Counted from the stretch's first letter, positions 26,918 to 35,683 are shown. The stretch is DNA of 64,000 bases from Oligoflexia bacterium (GCA_014378465.1 JACMNQ010000082.1:1-64000); one strand, 5' to 3'. Notes: a model not told the origin generated them from the sequence alone. Numbers and translations are program-made.

Positions 26918-27970
26918 ATGAAGCATAACTGGATGATCTACGGGGCAAACGGCTACACGGGCAAACTGATCGCCGAAGAAGCCGCGCGAAGAAAACTCAC
27001 ACCCATTCTCGCAGGACGAAGTGCTGCAGTCACCGAACTCTCTCAACGCTTGAAGCTGGAAAGTCGGCTCTTTTCCCTGGATGAGGAGAGCCCGCAGATC
27101 GCGGCGCACCTCAACGGGATCGATCTCGTGCTCCACTGTGCAGGGCCCTTTTCACGAACCTGTCGGCCGATGCTCGACGCGTGCCTTCTGACTGGAACTC
27201 ATTACCTGGATATCACCGGAGAAATTGATGTCTTTGAAGCGATTCATGCGCGAAGTGTTGAAATCGCGAGAGCCGGAATCACGGCGTTGCCGGGAGTGGG
27301 CTTTGATGTCGTGCCCACCGACTGCCTTGCAGCCGGCCTCAAGAAGAAACTCCCGGACGCCACTCACCTCAGCATGGCTTTCAGGTCTGCGGGAAAGTTC
27401 AGTCCAGGCACGGCCAAAAGCATGCTCGAAGGTCTTGCCAGGGGTTGCAAGGTTCGGAGAGAAGGAAGAATCGAGACTGTCCCCTTCGGACTGAAGTCAC
27501 GTCAGATCGCGTTTGAAGGAAGCCTCAGCTCAAGTCAGAATGCGATCCTTGCTCCTTGGGGGGATGTTTCAACGGCTTTTCATTCTACGGGAATTCCCAA
27601 TATCGAATTCTTCATCGCCAATCCAAATTTCGTAGCCACCGGGATGCGCATCGCTTCAGCAGTCGCGAAGCTGAGGCCGTTTCACAAACTTGCCGAATCG
27701 TGGATCAACCGGAACATCTCCGGCCCTGACGAAACTACACGTCAGCTTGGCAATTCGTGGATCTGGGGAGAAGCCGGAAACTTGACCGGGCAGACCGTTA
27801 CCTCACGAATCCAGGTGGCCGCAGGCTACCCATTCACCGTACTGAGCGCTCTCGAATGCGTGAGACGCATTCGGTTGAAAGCTCCGACCCCGGGTGCCAC
27901 CACTCCTTCACTGGCGTTCGGTGCGGAGTTCGTGTTCGACATTCCGGGAACGCATGAATTTCAGTCCTGA
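26918..27970 (+). CDS. Saccharopine-dehydrogenase-like NAD(P)-binding protein (trans-acting enoyl reductase type)
   Basis: 350 residues from the ATG at 26918, with AGGA upstream; an earlier TTG is in frame. A Rossmann start IYGANGYTGKLIA (about 8-20) is followed by AGRS and the HCAGPFSRTCRPMLDAC segment. GTHYLDITGEIDVFEAI and LPGVGFDVVPTDCLA complete the family pattern. Relatives include actinobacterial trans-acting enoyl reductases for complex lipids and many uncharacterised oxidoreductases. Substrate unknown. A hairpin at 27975-27998 closes the unit. Confidence 0.85.
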   Translation: MKHNWMIYGANGYTGKLIAEEAARRKLTPILAGRSAAVTELSQRLKLESRLFSLDEESPQIAAHLNGIDLVLHCAGPFSRTCRPMLDACLLTGTHYLDITGEIDVFEAIHARSVEIARAGITALPGVGFDVVPTDCLAAGLKKKLPDATHLSMAFRSAGKFSPGTAKSMLEGLARGCKVRREGRIETVPFGLKSRQIAFEGSLSSSQNAILAPWGDVSTAFHSTGIPNIEFFIANPNFVATGMRIASAVAKLRPFHKLAESWINRNISGPDETTRQLGNSWIWGEAGNLTGQTVTSRIQVAAGYPFTVLSALECVRRIRLKAPTPGATTPSLAFGAEFVFDIPGTHEFQS

Positions 27971-27974
27971 AATG

Positions 27975-27998
27975 ATCCAGGCAGCACTTCGCCTGGAT
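27975..27998 (+). terminator. Hairpin between convergent genes
   Basis: ATCCAGGC (27975-27982) pairs perfectly with GCCTGGAT (27991-27998) across 8 bases, 4 bases after the stop at 27970. The following bases are T- and C-rich without a clean T-run. It may serve both convergent genes. Confidence 0.45.
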
Positions 27999-28014
27999 AT
28001 CCTTCCATTTCAAA

Positions 28015-28434
28015 CTATTTTCGATTGCGAACCTGCAGCGTGAGTTTGTAAGCGGCCGTTGAAGTCTGTGACTTCGAAAAATTTTTGGGATCCTGGGTCA
28101 ATTTCGGAGTTCCACAATTGGCCGAGAGGACTCGGCCGGGATTGAGCTCTTTCAACTCTTTCTTCCACTCCGCGCAGGCTTTCTTCCAGCTGGCCAGTGA
28201 GTCGGCGACGGAGGCGGACTCGTCTCCGATGATCTCTTCGGTGCCCTCCACCACTTTCACATCTTCCGGATCCAGTGAACCCGGGTCTCCATGACGAATC
28301 ACCACTTGCGTGTCCTTGTCCGCAGGGATCCCTTTCAGCCCGAGTCCACTTTCTTCGGCATAAGCTGCGCCGTAGACGCAGCATGAAAGCAGGAACCCGA
28401 TCACCATCAAACCAGGGCGTCTATTCGTCTTCAT
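28015..28434 (-). CDS. Small exported protein of unknown function
   Basis: 139 residues. The signal peptide (residues 1-26, ending AYA) is followed by a mostly polar, acidic mature part. Two cysteines (near 87 and 107) could form a disulphide. No family recognised. It diverges from the hemerythrin-like remnant across an intergenic region with a 17-base inverted repeat. Confidence 0.6.
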   Translation of the reverse strand: MKTNRRPGLMVIGFLLSCCVYGAAYAEESGLGLKGIPADKDTQVVIRHGDPGSLDPEDVKVVEGTEEIIGDESASVADSLASWKKACAEWKKELKELNPGRVLSANCGTPKLTQDPKNFSKSQTSTAAYKLTLQVRNRK

Positions 28435-28470
28435 GAGTCGATCCTACTCCCAGACAGCGGACGGTTCAAT

Positions 28471-28520
28471 ACCCTATCGAGCGGCAGAACCTCAGATTGG
28501 CCCCTGCCGCTCGACAGGGT
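28471..28520. repeat. 17-base inverted repeat between divergent genes
   Basis: Arms 28471-28487 and 28504-28520 match at 16 of 17 positions around a 16-base spacer. It lies between the exported protein at 28434 and the hemerythrin-like frame at 28546. It could be an operator, a structured leader on either strand, or a terminator for readthrough. No second copy was seen in the window. Confidence 0.5.
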
Positions 28521-28545
28521 TGGGACATGTCTTGCATTTTCAATC

Positions 28546-29009
28546 ATGATGACAAAATTCGACGCGACCCAGCTTCGTGCGCCAGAGATGAAGGCAGGGG
28601 TTCTGAATGAACTGCTCATGTTTCTGGAAATTCACAGCACTCTTGAGGAGGAACTTTTCTATCCGGAACTTCAGAAATTTGATGATGCCGCAGCACTGAT
28701 TGAAAAGAGTTTTGAAGATCCCACCGCTATGGAAAACTGGATCCAGTGTATCCGAAGTGCACCGAAAACCGCAGCGGCGGGAATCGCACTCATCGAAATG
28801 CGCGAAGCCGTGGAGCTCCACTGCGCCACCGAGGAGAAGGAGTTGTTCCCCTCGCTGAGCGACTCATGGGCGCCAAACTTGTCGAACTGGCCACACGAAT
28901 GCAGGAACGCAAGATTCAACTCCTGAGCCAGGCTCGGTGCGCGGGACTGAAACCCGAGTCGATTCAGAATCCAGAGGGTGGCGAGCAGAGCCGGAGAAAA
29001 TCGGCTTAG
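28546..29009 (+). pseudogene. Hemerythrin (HHE) domain gene, frameshifted and 5'-truncated
   Basis: Frame one (28546-28926) reads LEIHSTLEEELFYPEL and VELHCATEEKELFPSL, the HxxxE iron-ligand motifs of two hemerythrin helices. After about 28860 the expected last helix (GAKLVELATRMQERK and following) continues in another frame to 29009. The first helix with its DH motif is also missing at the N terminus. The encoded protein would lack ligands for a full di-iron site, so loss of function is likely. A sequencing error could explain the frameshift but not the missing first helix. Confidence 0.6.
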
Positions 29010-29335
29010 AGTTGAGCCGGATCAAAATCGCAGAACGTGACTGAAGCGATGGCGACCTTGGCATCGTTCATCCTCTCGCAGGTGATGAGCACCTCGCCAG
29101 CTTCATTCACCTGAATCTCGGAATGGGTCAATTTCACATGTTGTGAAATCTTGAGCTTCGCCCAGGCCGGGCTGTCCTTGTCCTGGATCTGGCCGTCCCG
29201 AATATCCTTGAAACCCCGCTTCAGGGTCGGTGAAGCCACTCTTCCCACCAGTACCTGAAAAACTCCCTCTTCCCGGCGAACGAATTGAATCTCTTTTCCG
29301 CTTCGCATCGGGGCCGTATGGATCTTGGATTTCAT
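29006..29335 (-). CDS. Small cytoplasmic protein of unknown function
   Basis: 109 residues from the ATG at 29335, with GGAG 4 bases before it; the frame extends upstream to 29452 without a better start. Beta-rich and mixed in charge: MRSGKEIQFVRREEGVFQVLVGRVASP, then a lysine-rich central part. The C terminus (KVAIASVTFCDFDP) looks like the end of a small beta-barrel. A PilZ-like fold is conceivable, but the RxxxR and D/NxSxxG motifs are absent. It overlaps the end of the hemerythrin remnant on the other strand. Confidence 0.5.
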   Translation of the reverse strand: MKSKIHTAPMRSGKEIQFVRREEGVFQVLVGRVASPTLKRGFKDIRDGQIQDKDSPAWAKLKISQHVKLTHSEIQVNEAGEVLITCERMNDAKVAIASVTFCDFDPAQL

Positions 29336-29605
29336 GTCTCCATCTTTCCCCATTTCCGGGGGCCCTTGTACTGAATTGTGAAAATTTCCACCCAATTGGG
29401 CTTCGTTCTTGAGCCAACTTCGCTCCCCTAGCGTTTCCTTCTCCAATCCCATCTAGAAGGACATGAAAAACCGGGATTTCGTCCCTTCGTGGCTCAATCA
29501 CGTCACTATATTAATGTGATGCGTTAAATCAGTTGCCAAAAATGACGCTTCCCGGTAAATGACCCCATCACCCATCGCCGTCCCCTGAGGACTGGAGAAC
29601 TTTTC

Positions 29606-29935
29606 ATGAAATCCGCCATTTTCAGCCTGATTACTCTTGTTTCTTTGTCCGCCTTCGCTTCGGATGACAACCGAATGACCGAAAGTCAGTTCAGCGCCGT
29701 AAACGGCATGCAGGCGTGCATCGATTATACGAAGAGTCTTGCCAATGAAGGCCTCTGTCGCCACCTCCGCTCAGAGCCTCTCGTGACGGTCGCCTGCAAC
29801 CAGACCACCCGGACGGTTCGCCAGGAACGCCTCTGCCTGCAGGGTCAGGTAGCCCCGGAGACCGCTCAAGCCTGCCAGGAAAACAGCTTTTCCCGCTCTG
29901 AACAGGTGCAGTGCCTCAAACAGGCTTCAAACTGA
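29606..29935 (+). CDS. Small exported Cys-rich protein
   Basis: 109 residues with a short signal peptide (MKSAIFSLITLVSLSAFAS). The mature part has six cysteines (CIDY, LCRH, ACNQ, LCLQ, ACQE, QCLK), spaced as for three disulphides in a helical scaffold. An AGGACTGGAGA stretch precedes the ATG. No family recognised. First of four consecutive exported proteins on this strand. Confidence 0.68.
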   Translation: MKSAIFSLITLVSLSAFASDDNRMTESQFSAVNGMQACIDYTKSLANEGLCRHLRSEPLVTVACNQTTRTVRQERLCLQGQVAPETAQACQENSFSRSEQVQCLKQASN

Positions 29936-29961
29936 TCTTCAAATTGAAAGGATCCCGGCTC

Positions 29962-30204
29962 ATGAAAAAAACCACACTGTTGGCTCTTGTCCTGTCTTTC
30001 GTATCACTTTCCGCTCTTTCCACTTTCGGAGCCTCACAGGCTCTGGCCGCTGATGAGTGCAAGCACGAATGCAAAGCTATCAAGCACGCCTGCAAGAAGG
30101 CGGCATCCAAAACCTGTTCTGGCGACCTCATCTGCATTCTCGGTGAGTTCGAAGATTGCCGCGATGTCTATGCTGACTGTCTTGAAAAGTGCGTCCAGGA
30201 GTGA
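29962..30204 (+). CDS. Small exported Cys-rich helical protein
   Basis: 80 residues from the ATG at 29962, with AAAGGAT upstream. The signal peptide ends near ALAA (residue 30). The 50-residue mature chain holds eight cysteines in repeating CxxxC and CxxxxxxC patterns (CKHECKAIKHACKK, CSGDLICILGEFEDC, CLEKCV). This resembles a twin-CX3C helical hairpin stabilised by disulphides. It starts 26 bases after the previous Cys-rich gene and lies just before a phospholipase-D-like gene. Function unknown. Confidence 0.68.
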   Translation: MKKTTLLALVLSFVSLSALSTFGASQALAADECKHECKAIKHACKKAASKTCSGDLICILGEFEDCRDVYADCLEKCVQE

Positions 30205-30228
30205 CCTCTGTGAAGGTGGAGTAGTAAG

Positions 30229-31545
30229 ATGAAGAATTCCGGGCTGCTCCTTTTGACTGTTTCTGTCTTCGCAGGTTTTGCGTGCTTCTCCGCCTGTGCG
30301 GCGGAAGACCTGCCGCCGCAACCGCCCGGCATTTACCGCGTGATCGACCAGCCCGAAGAAGGCTTCCGTACCCGGATCGAGCTCATTCAAAAGGCCCGTG
30401 TCTCCATTGATTTCGCGTCCTACTCCTGGGCCAACGACGCTGTCGGTTTGCAGATGCTCGCCGTGATTCGCGAGGCAGCGCGCCGGGGAGTTCGTGTCCG
30501 GATCATCGTCGATGGTCTGTACAACAGAATTCCCGCTGCAATTCGCTCCACACTGCTGGACGAAGGCATACCCATCCTGGATTACAATCCACCTAAATTC
30601 CTCAAATTGAGCAGCTACCTGCACCGCATGCACACGAAGCTCTTCATCGTCGATCATCAGACCATGATCATGGGCAGCCGCAACATCGAGAACAGCTACT
30701 TCGGTTTCGCGAACAAGAATTATGTTGACCGTGACATCCTGGTTCAGGGCCCGAAGCCCATTCAGGCCGCAACCGACTATTTTGATGAACTCTGGGAACT
30801 GCCGACCTCGATGGAGCGCATCCGGAAACTCAAACAGTCGCCTGATGACGCCTCCGATGTGCTCGATCAGGCGCTTGAGGAACTGAAGGCGAGAGACTAC
30901 ACCACGACCGAACTGGGCGACTACACGGTGGGATCCTCGGTCGCTGAAGAACTGAGCTTCTACAACAATCTTCCCGAAATCGTCAAATCGACTCCCCAGA
31001 TCGCTGAGCGCCTCATGGAGCTCATCTCCAAAGCCCGAAAATCCGTGATGATCGAATCCGGTTATCTGGTGATCTCACCGGAAATGCTGAAGATCATCAA
31101 GGCGGCGATTGCCCGCGGTGTCACGGTGAGAGTTCTCACCAACTCGGTTCGCTCCACGGATGAACCCCTGGCTCAAGCGGCATACCTCAGCATGAGGCAC
31201 CGTCTCCGCCGCATCGGAATTGATCTCTGGGAATACAACGGTGACGATCACCTGCACGTCAAATCGTACATCATTGATTCAAAATCCGTGATCATCGGCA
31301 GCTACAACCTGGATCAGCTTTCCCGCATGCAGAACACGGAAACGATTTCCTGCATCGATGACGAACAGATTGCGGCCAAGGTGCTGCAGTCCATGAACGA
31401 AAACCTGAAACATGCCACACAACTGACCCCGACGGATGATGCTCCCGTACCGTCCGTGCGCAGAAGCCGTCAGCCTTTCTTCAAAGTCATCGAAGTCAGA
31501 GTGATGCAGTACCTGCTGGGCGCGCTGCTCCGACGCGTGATTTGA
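30229..31545 (+). CDS. Exported phospholipase D-like protein with two HKD motifs
   Basis: 438 residues with an N-terminal signal (about residues 1-24; the CAA near the end could be a lipobox-like site). Two HKD half-sites are present: HTKLFIVDHQTMIMGSRN (about 135-152) and HVKSYIIDSKSVIIGSYN (about 343-360). Two half-sites in one chain build one active site, as in cardiolipin synthases and secreted phospholipases D. No membrane helices lie between them. Likely works in the periplasm or outside the cell on phospholipid or nucleic acid. Confidence 0.85.
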   Translation: MKNSGLLLLTVSVFAGFACFSACAAEDLPPQPPGIYRVIDQPEEGFRTRIELIQKARVSIDFASYSWANDAVGLQMLAVIREAARRGVRVRIIVDGLYNRIPAAIRSTLLDEGIPILDYNPPKFLKLSSYLHRMHTKLFIVDHQTMIMGSRNIENSYFGFANKNYVDRDILVQGPKPIQAATDYFDELWELPTSMERIRKLKQSPDDASDVLDQALEELKARDYTTTELGDYTVGSSVAEELSFYNNLPEIVKSTPQIAERLMELISKARKSVMIESGYLVISPEMLKIIKAAIARGVTVRVLTNSVRSTDEPLAQAAYLSMRHRLRRIGIDLWEYNGDDHLHVKSYIIDSKSVIIGSYNLDQLSRMQNTETISCIDDEQIAAKVLQSMNENLKHATQLTPTDDAPVPSVRRSRQPFFKVIEVRVMQYLLGALLRRVI

Positions 31546-31583
31546 GAGCCACTTTGCAACTCGCAGCGAAAGGTGATTCCGTC

Positions 31584-33812
31584 ATGAAAAACCCCCTGCC
31601 CGGCCAATTCACTCTGACGCTTGCACTGAGTGTCGCTTGCGCACTTTTCATCCACGCCGCCTCTGCAGGCGGGGACTCTCCGTCAGCCAGCCCTCGCTTT
31701 GAGCCAATTCCCCGGGCTTCGGGGCGTGACGAAGTCATCCCGCAGGTGGATCGCTATCTCAGGGCCCGGTATGGCATTCTGCCGGGCTGCAGCTCTGAAG
31801 CCCTTCAGAGCATTCGGGAAGCCCTGGACCTTGAACTACGCTCCGCCCGAAAAGACCAACGCGGCACTGACGAAGCTTTCATTCAAAGCGCCTCTGAACG
31901 TCTCGCGAAAGTCTCCCCTCACTCCTGCGTTCCCGGGCAGTGGAGTCTGGATCTTCTCGTTCCAAAAAGAATCTTCTACAGCATGATCTCTGAAGAATTG
32001 ACCACTCCAAAAAGCAAGGCCGCACAGCTTCTGCGAAAATCCCATGATTTTCTCGTGGGACTGGATCGAGATTTCAAGCTGCTGGAACGGCTCGTGCTGA
32101 AATCCTGGGCATTCTCCGTTCCAATGGGCTCCGCGGACATGAAGAGAGAAGCCACGAACCTTCACCGCGATGGCAAGCTCCTGAACCCGACCGATCTGAG
32201 CGAGCTCAGTGTCCTGGAGCTTTCGAAGCTCAGTCCCGATCCCGCGCATCCGATGTGGTCCGATGAACGCCAGCCCCGCAAGGAAGCTGATCTGACCGCA
32301 AAATTGGAAAAATCAGTCAGCCATGCACTCTCTCTCAGAAGTGGGCGTCCGATCTCCTATCAGTTCACTCAAGCCGATCACGTGCTGTTCTTTGAGCGCA
32401 TCAAGGAAACCAACACTTCGGCGAAGATCCTCGTCAAAGACGCCCTGGGTGTCGCCTGGAAGATGAAGTGGGGCATCGAAGCGCAGACTGAACCCGTGGC
32501 TCAAAGCCTGATTTTGAAACTCGGAGCGCGCTTCGCGCAGCCCGTCTTTTCAAATGGTTCGACGGACGAAGTGGTGCTCATCCTCCCGGCCCTCCCGGCC
32601 GGAAGCACCACCTCAGAGGCAGGCACGTGCAAGGCTCCGGCTCAGGCATCGACGCTCAATGAATGCCTGAAACGGTCCATTTTTCAGTTCAACCTGGCAC
32701 CTTACGTCCGCCATTCGGGAAAGATCACCGCCGACAACCTGAGTTCAGTCCTGAAACTTCTGCCCCGCGAAAGCCGGATCGCCACCGGCGCCGCGTCAGC
32801 GCGCTCGCTCATCGGGCGTTCCTTCGTCACTTTCCATGAAAGCTCAGTTCGCTTCGAGCCGATGAAAGGCGTGATGTTGAGAAAAGGAGCGGTTCCGCTC
32901 AGTTCCCTCGGTGCGCTCGAGGACCGTGTCACCCGCGGGCTGATCGTCTTCAATTTCTGGATCGAAAATCTGGATCCCAAAGAAGACAACACCAAGAATT
33001 ACCTGATTTCCAACTTTTCAGATGAACATTCGGGTATCCCTTCGGCTGTTCACCCGGAATACGTGGAGGCCCAGTATGACCTGGGAGCGAGTCTCGGCGG
33101 TTTCATCTCCCAGGGTTCGCCCAATGATCTGAAAACTGGAAAGGACTTCATCTCCATCCGTTCGATTTTAGGAAAAAAACGAATCTTCTTCAAGGCTCCG
33201 ATGGCTTTCTATTCCAAAGCCTGGCGGCGCACGACTTACGCGGACGCCCTCTGGATGGCACGCAAGATCACCGAGCTGAGTCGTGGAGATATCGAAACTG
33301 CGGTCGCCCTTTCAAAATGGGCGGACATCGGCCAGAAGGCCTGGGTCTACAAACTCATTGAACGTCGAAACGGCATCGCCGAAGTCTTCAACCTCCCGCT
33401 CATGAACAACCCGGCGCCCTCTTTTTCCGTTTCACTGGAAACTGATCGGGAGATCAGGGAAGTGGCCGCCCATTATGGGATTTCGGAATCTCTGATTCTG
33501 GCGGAGATCGAACGCGCCGGCCTAGACCGCACGGGTCTTCGCGATGAACTGCTGAAAGCGGGTACGATCGCGGATTGCAGTGAGAGCATTCTCATCGGGA
33601 TTCTGGAACGCACTCACTACCCTTCAGGTCTCTCACGCCGCATCGGCCGTTATGTGGACAGTGACCTCAGGGAACGGGGCTGCCACCTCGGAGACTCTCC
33701 TCGCCCAAAGGGCTTTCTCAATCTCTTGAGCGTCAAGTTCAGGCATTCCAGCGAAAAATCGCTGACTTCGGCGGAAATTTTCGCCCGCGACTCGGAACTC
33801 AATCATCGCTGA
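31584..33812 (+). CDS. Large exported protein with protein-kinase-like motifs, unknown function
   Basis: 742 residues from the ATG at 31584, which gives a signal peptide (residues 1-28); an in-frame start 14 codons earlier overlaps the previous gene. Residues 255-510 carry a kinase-like order of motifs: GVAWKMKWGIEAQTEP (290-304, Lys295 and a following Glu), NLDPKEDN (462-469; D-x-K-x-x-N as in the catalytic loop of kinases) and YDLG (498-501; DFG-like). The region resembles hypothetical proteins of soil bacteria and deltaproteobacteria as I remember them. Kinase activity would be unexpected in the periplasm and is only inferred. The C-terminal 200 residues are helical and unassigned. Confidence 0.55.
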   Translation: MKNPLPGQFTLTLALSVACALFIHAASAGGDSPSASPRFEPIPRASGRDEVIPQVDRYLRARYGILPGCSSEALQSIREALDLELRSARKDQRGTDEAFIQSASERLAKVSPHSCVPGQWSLDLLVPKRIFYSMISEELTTPKSKAAQLLRKSHDFLVGLDRDFKLLERLVLKSWAFSVPMGSADMKREATNLHRDGKLLNPTDLSELSVLELSKLSPDPAHPMWSDERQPRKEADLTAKLEKSVSHALSLRSGRPISYQFTQADHVLFFERIKETNTSAKILVKDALGVAWKMKWGIEAQTEPVAQSLILKLGARFAQPVFSNGSTDEVVLILPALPAGSTTSEAGTCKAPAQASTLNECLKRSIFQFNLAPYVRHSGKITADNLSSVLKLLPRESRIATGAASARSLIGRSFVTFHESSVRFEPMKGVMLRKGAVPLSSLGALEDRVTRGLIVFNFWIENLDPKEDNTKNYLISNFSDEHSGIPSAVHPEYVEAQYDLGASLGGFISQGSPNDLKTGKDFISIRSILGKKRIFFKAPMAFYSKAWRRTTYADALWMARKITELSRGDIETAVALSKWADIGQKAWVYKLIERRNGIAEVFNLPLMNNPAPSFSVSLETDREIREVAAHYGISESLILAEIERAGLDRTGLRDELLKAGTIADCSESILIGILERTHYPSGLSRRIGRYVDSDLRERGCHLGDSPRPKGFLNLLSVKFRHSSEKSLTSAEIFARDSELNHR

Positions 33813-34051
33813 GCCCCTCTGACTGCGGCCATCTCACCCAGCGAAGAAACCTGCCTGATCGACGGATGCAGCTGCCAGAAGACCATGAGCGGTCAATGAA
33901 GCCAGGCCCGAGATCATGAGTACCATCACCCTCGCAGGATCAAATCCCAACGGACGAGGCGTGAGGATATAGAGGACAGGATGTCCGTGCTCCAAGGGTA
34001 GTCGCTCCAGTGCCGAGCGTATCACGGGTGGGGGGGGTTGAGGTTGAGAAG

Positions 34052-34126
34052 TGGTGGCCTCACGTGGAATCGAACCACGAACTAACCCTTAGGAAGGGTC
34101 TATTATATCCATTTAACTATGAGGCC
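34052..34126 (-). tRNA. tRNA-Arg (anticodon CCT)
   Basis: On the minus strand the 7-base acceptor stem (34120-34126 with 34056-34062) pairs fully. The T arm is CGTGG-TTCGATT-CCACG. The anticodon stem-loop is GACCC-TTCCTAA-GGGTT with anticodon CCT, reading AGG codons. The D stem is GTTA/TAAT with one G-T pair. The discriminator is A and the 3' CCA is encoded (34052-34054). No integrated element is seen at its 3' end. Confidence 0.93.
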
Positions 34127-34187
34127 ACTGCTTTCATTTCTAGTACAAGCTTGAGAATTAGGCAACCACAGCCCTGCCCTGGAGAGA

Positions 34188-34883
34188 CTATCGGTCGCGG
34201 GTGGCCACGGTACGGCCCAGAGGCGTCTTGCGCGCCACAGGATTGAAGCCCCGGGGAGTGATCAAAGCCACGGGATCCATGGCCAGAACTCCATCTCGAA
34301 CTTCAAAATGGAGGTGGGGACCCGTCGATTTGCCGGTATTGCCCGAGATCGCGATTTTCTGGCCGCGTTTCACTTTTTCGCCCCGTCGAACGAGCAGTTT
34401 TGAATTGTGGGCATAAACTGTGGAAAGCTTGCCTCCATGCTTGATCACCACCATTTTGCCGTAACCGCGAATCTTCGAATCCGCGTAGAGCACCTGGCCT
34501 GAAGAAGCGGCATAGACCGAAGTCCCCACTTTTGCCTTGAGATCGACTCCGTCGTGAAAGTCTGAACCACGCTGACCGTAATTCGAGGTGACGGCGACTT
34601 CCTGAAGAGGCCACTGCCAGTCTGAAGTGAGCGTGCGGGTTTCTCGCGAAATTTCGACGAGGACAGGTGTTTCACCGCTGTGGCGAGGGCCAAAAGGCGA
34701 GGCGGGTTTGCGCGCGACCAAGTGGTTGTCCCGCGCATCTCGGGCGTAGCGCGGCGTCTTCATCTTGCCCCAGTACTGAAACAGTCCTTCACGCTCCGGA
34801 GGCGCGGGCCGCACGGTGGAACATCCGATCAGAAGCAGTGAAACCAGCAGCGTCAGTGAAGTGCCTGGATTGAATTTTCTCAA
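34188..34883 (-). CDS. M23 family (LytM/NlpD-like) lipoprotein
   Basis: 231 residues. The lipobox LLIGC puts the lipidated Cys at residue 21. The M23 domain (about 95-215) has the zinc ligands HDGVD and HLHFE plus YAHNSK. With all ligands present it may be an active endopeptidase, unlike E. coli NlpD, which is degenerate and activates amidases. It overlaps surE by 4 bases; the surE-nlpD neighbourhood is conserved in many proteobacteria. Confidence 0.9.
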   Translation of the reverse strand: MRKFNPGTSLTLLVSLLLIGCSTVRPAPPEREGLFQYWGKMKTPRYARDARDNHLVARKPASPFGPRHSGETPVLVEISRETRTLTSDWQWPLQEVAVTSNYGQRGSDFHDGVDLKAKVGTSVYAASSGQVLYADSKIRGYGKMVVIKHGGKLSTVYAHNSKLLVRRGEKVKRGQKIAISGNTGKSTGPHLHFEVRDGVLAMDPVALITPRGFNPVARKTPLGRTVATRDR

Positions 34884-35683
34884 GACTTCTTTCTCCTGGC
34901 TGCGCCCGAACCGACCGGGTCCATGGACCAGTCTTCCTGAAGCGTGTTGAGAAAAGAGTAATCGGTCGAATCCAGATTGAGGGGCGTGAGAGAAGCGTAA
35001 CCCTGATCGACGGCAAGGCAGTCGGTGTCTCTCTCCCTGTGAAAACCGCGGTATTCTCCGCCGACCCAGAAGTAGTCTTTTCCGCGGTGATCCTTGCGCC
35101 GAAGAATTTCTCCGCTGTAGTACCGGAAACCCTGACGGGCCAGCCGGATTCCCTTCACCTTCGCGAGCGGCAGGTCCGGCGAATTGAGATTGAGCAGGGT
35201 GTGCTTTGGCAATTCAAGCTTCTTGAAATTTTTCAAGACCTTCACCGCCAGTTTTGCCGCCGTGGCGTAATGCAATTTTGACTCGAGCGGAGCTTTCGAG
35301 AAGTCCACGGAGAGACTCACTGCAAGCGCAGGCAATCCAAGTATGCATGCTTCGCGAGCTGCAGACACCGTGCCCGAATAATAGACGTCCTGTCCCAGAT
35401 TGGCCCCGCGATTGATGCCGGAAACCACAAGGTCCGGCATGCCTTTCATGATTTCGCGAATGCCGATGTAGACACAATCAGCCGGAGAACCACTGACACC
35501 GTAGAAATCCTTCGCCATCGGGATCATGCGCAGCGGTTTGTCGAGGGTGAGCGCGTGCCCCATCGTGCTTCGCTCCTCGAGGGGGGCCACCACATACACC
35601 TGTCCAAGTTTTTTGAGTTCCTGGTACATCGCGCGTAAACCGACTGCGTGTACACCGTCATCATTGGAGAGAAGAATGCGCAT
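34880..35683 (-). CDS. surE: 5'/3'-nucleotidase SurE
   Basis: 267 residues. The N-terminal LLSNDDGVHAVGLRAM carries the metal-binding DD pair (residues 8-9). Further ligands lie in VVAPLEERSTMGHALT (Ser in the ERS segment) and SGINRGANLGQDVYYSGTVSAAREA (Asn of GINRG). SurE dephosphorylates nucleoside monophosphates and is linked to stationary-phase survival. A promoter-like pair lies at 35717-35744. Confidence 0.93.
   Translation of the reverse strand: MRILLSNDDGVHAVGLRAMYQELKKLGQVYVVAPLEERSTMGHALTLDKPLRMIPMAKDFYGVSGSPADCVYIGIREIMKGMPDLVVSGINRGANLGQDVYYSGTVSAAREACILGLPALAVSLSVDFSKAPLESKLHYATAAKLAVKVLKNFKKLELPKHTLLNLNSPDLPLAKVKGIRLARQGFRYYSGEILRRKDHRGKDYFWVGGEYRGFHRERDTDCLAVDQGYASLTPLNLDSTDYSFLNTLQEDWSMDPVGSGAARRKKS

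Noticed and set aside
25730-27136. 468-codon open frame on the minus strand opposite the ABC ATPase and the following gene
   Set aside because: It mirrors two well-supported plus-strand genes with clear motifs. Its own translation has no recognisable domain, and the high G+C explains long antisense frames.
29498-29525. CRP/FNR-like inverted repeat before the Cys-rich gene
   Set aside because: ATCAC...GTGAT arms occur in the opposite order to the CRP consensus and are short; chance is likely in an A+T-rich stretch.
33834-34025. 63-codon minus-strand frame with a hydrophobic stretch
   Set aside because: It has a GTG start and no ribosome-binding site, and overlaps nothing that supports it. 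A small membrane protein cannot be excluded, but evidence is too thin.
34052-34126. tRNA-Arg as attachment site of an integrated element
   Set aside because: No integrase, no direct repeat of the tRNA end and no foreign-looking block lies next to it.
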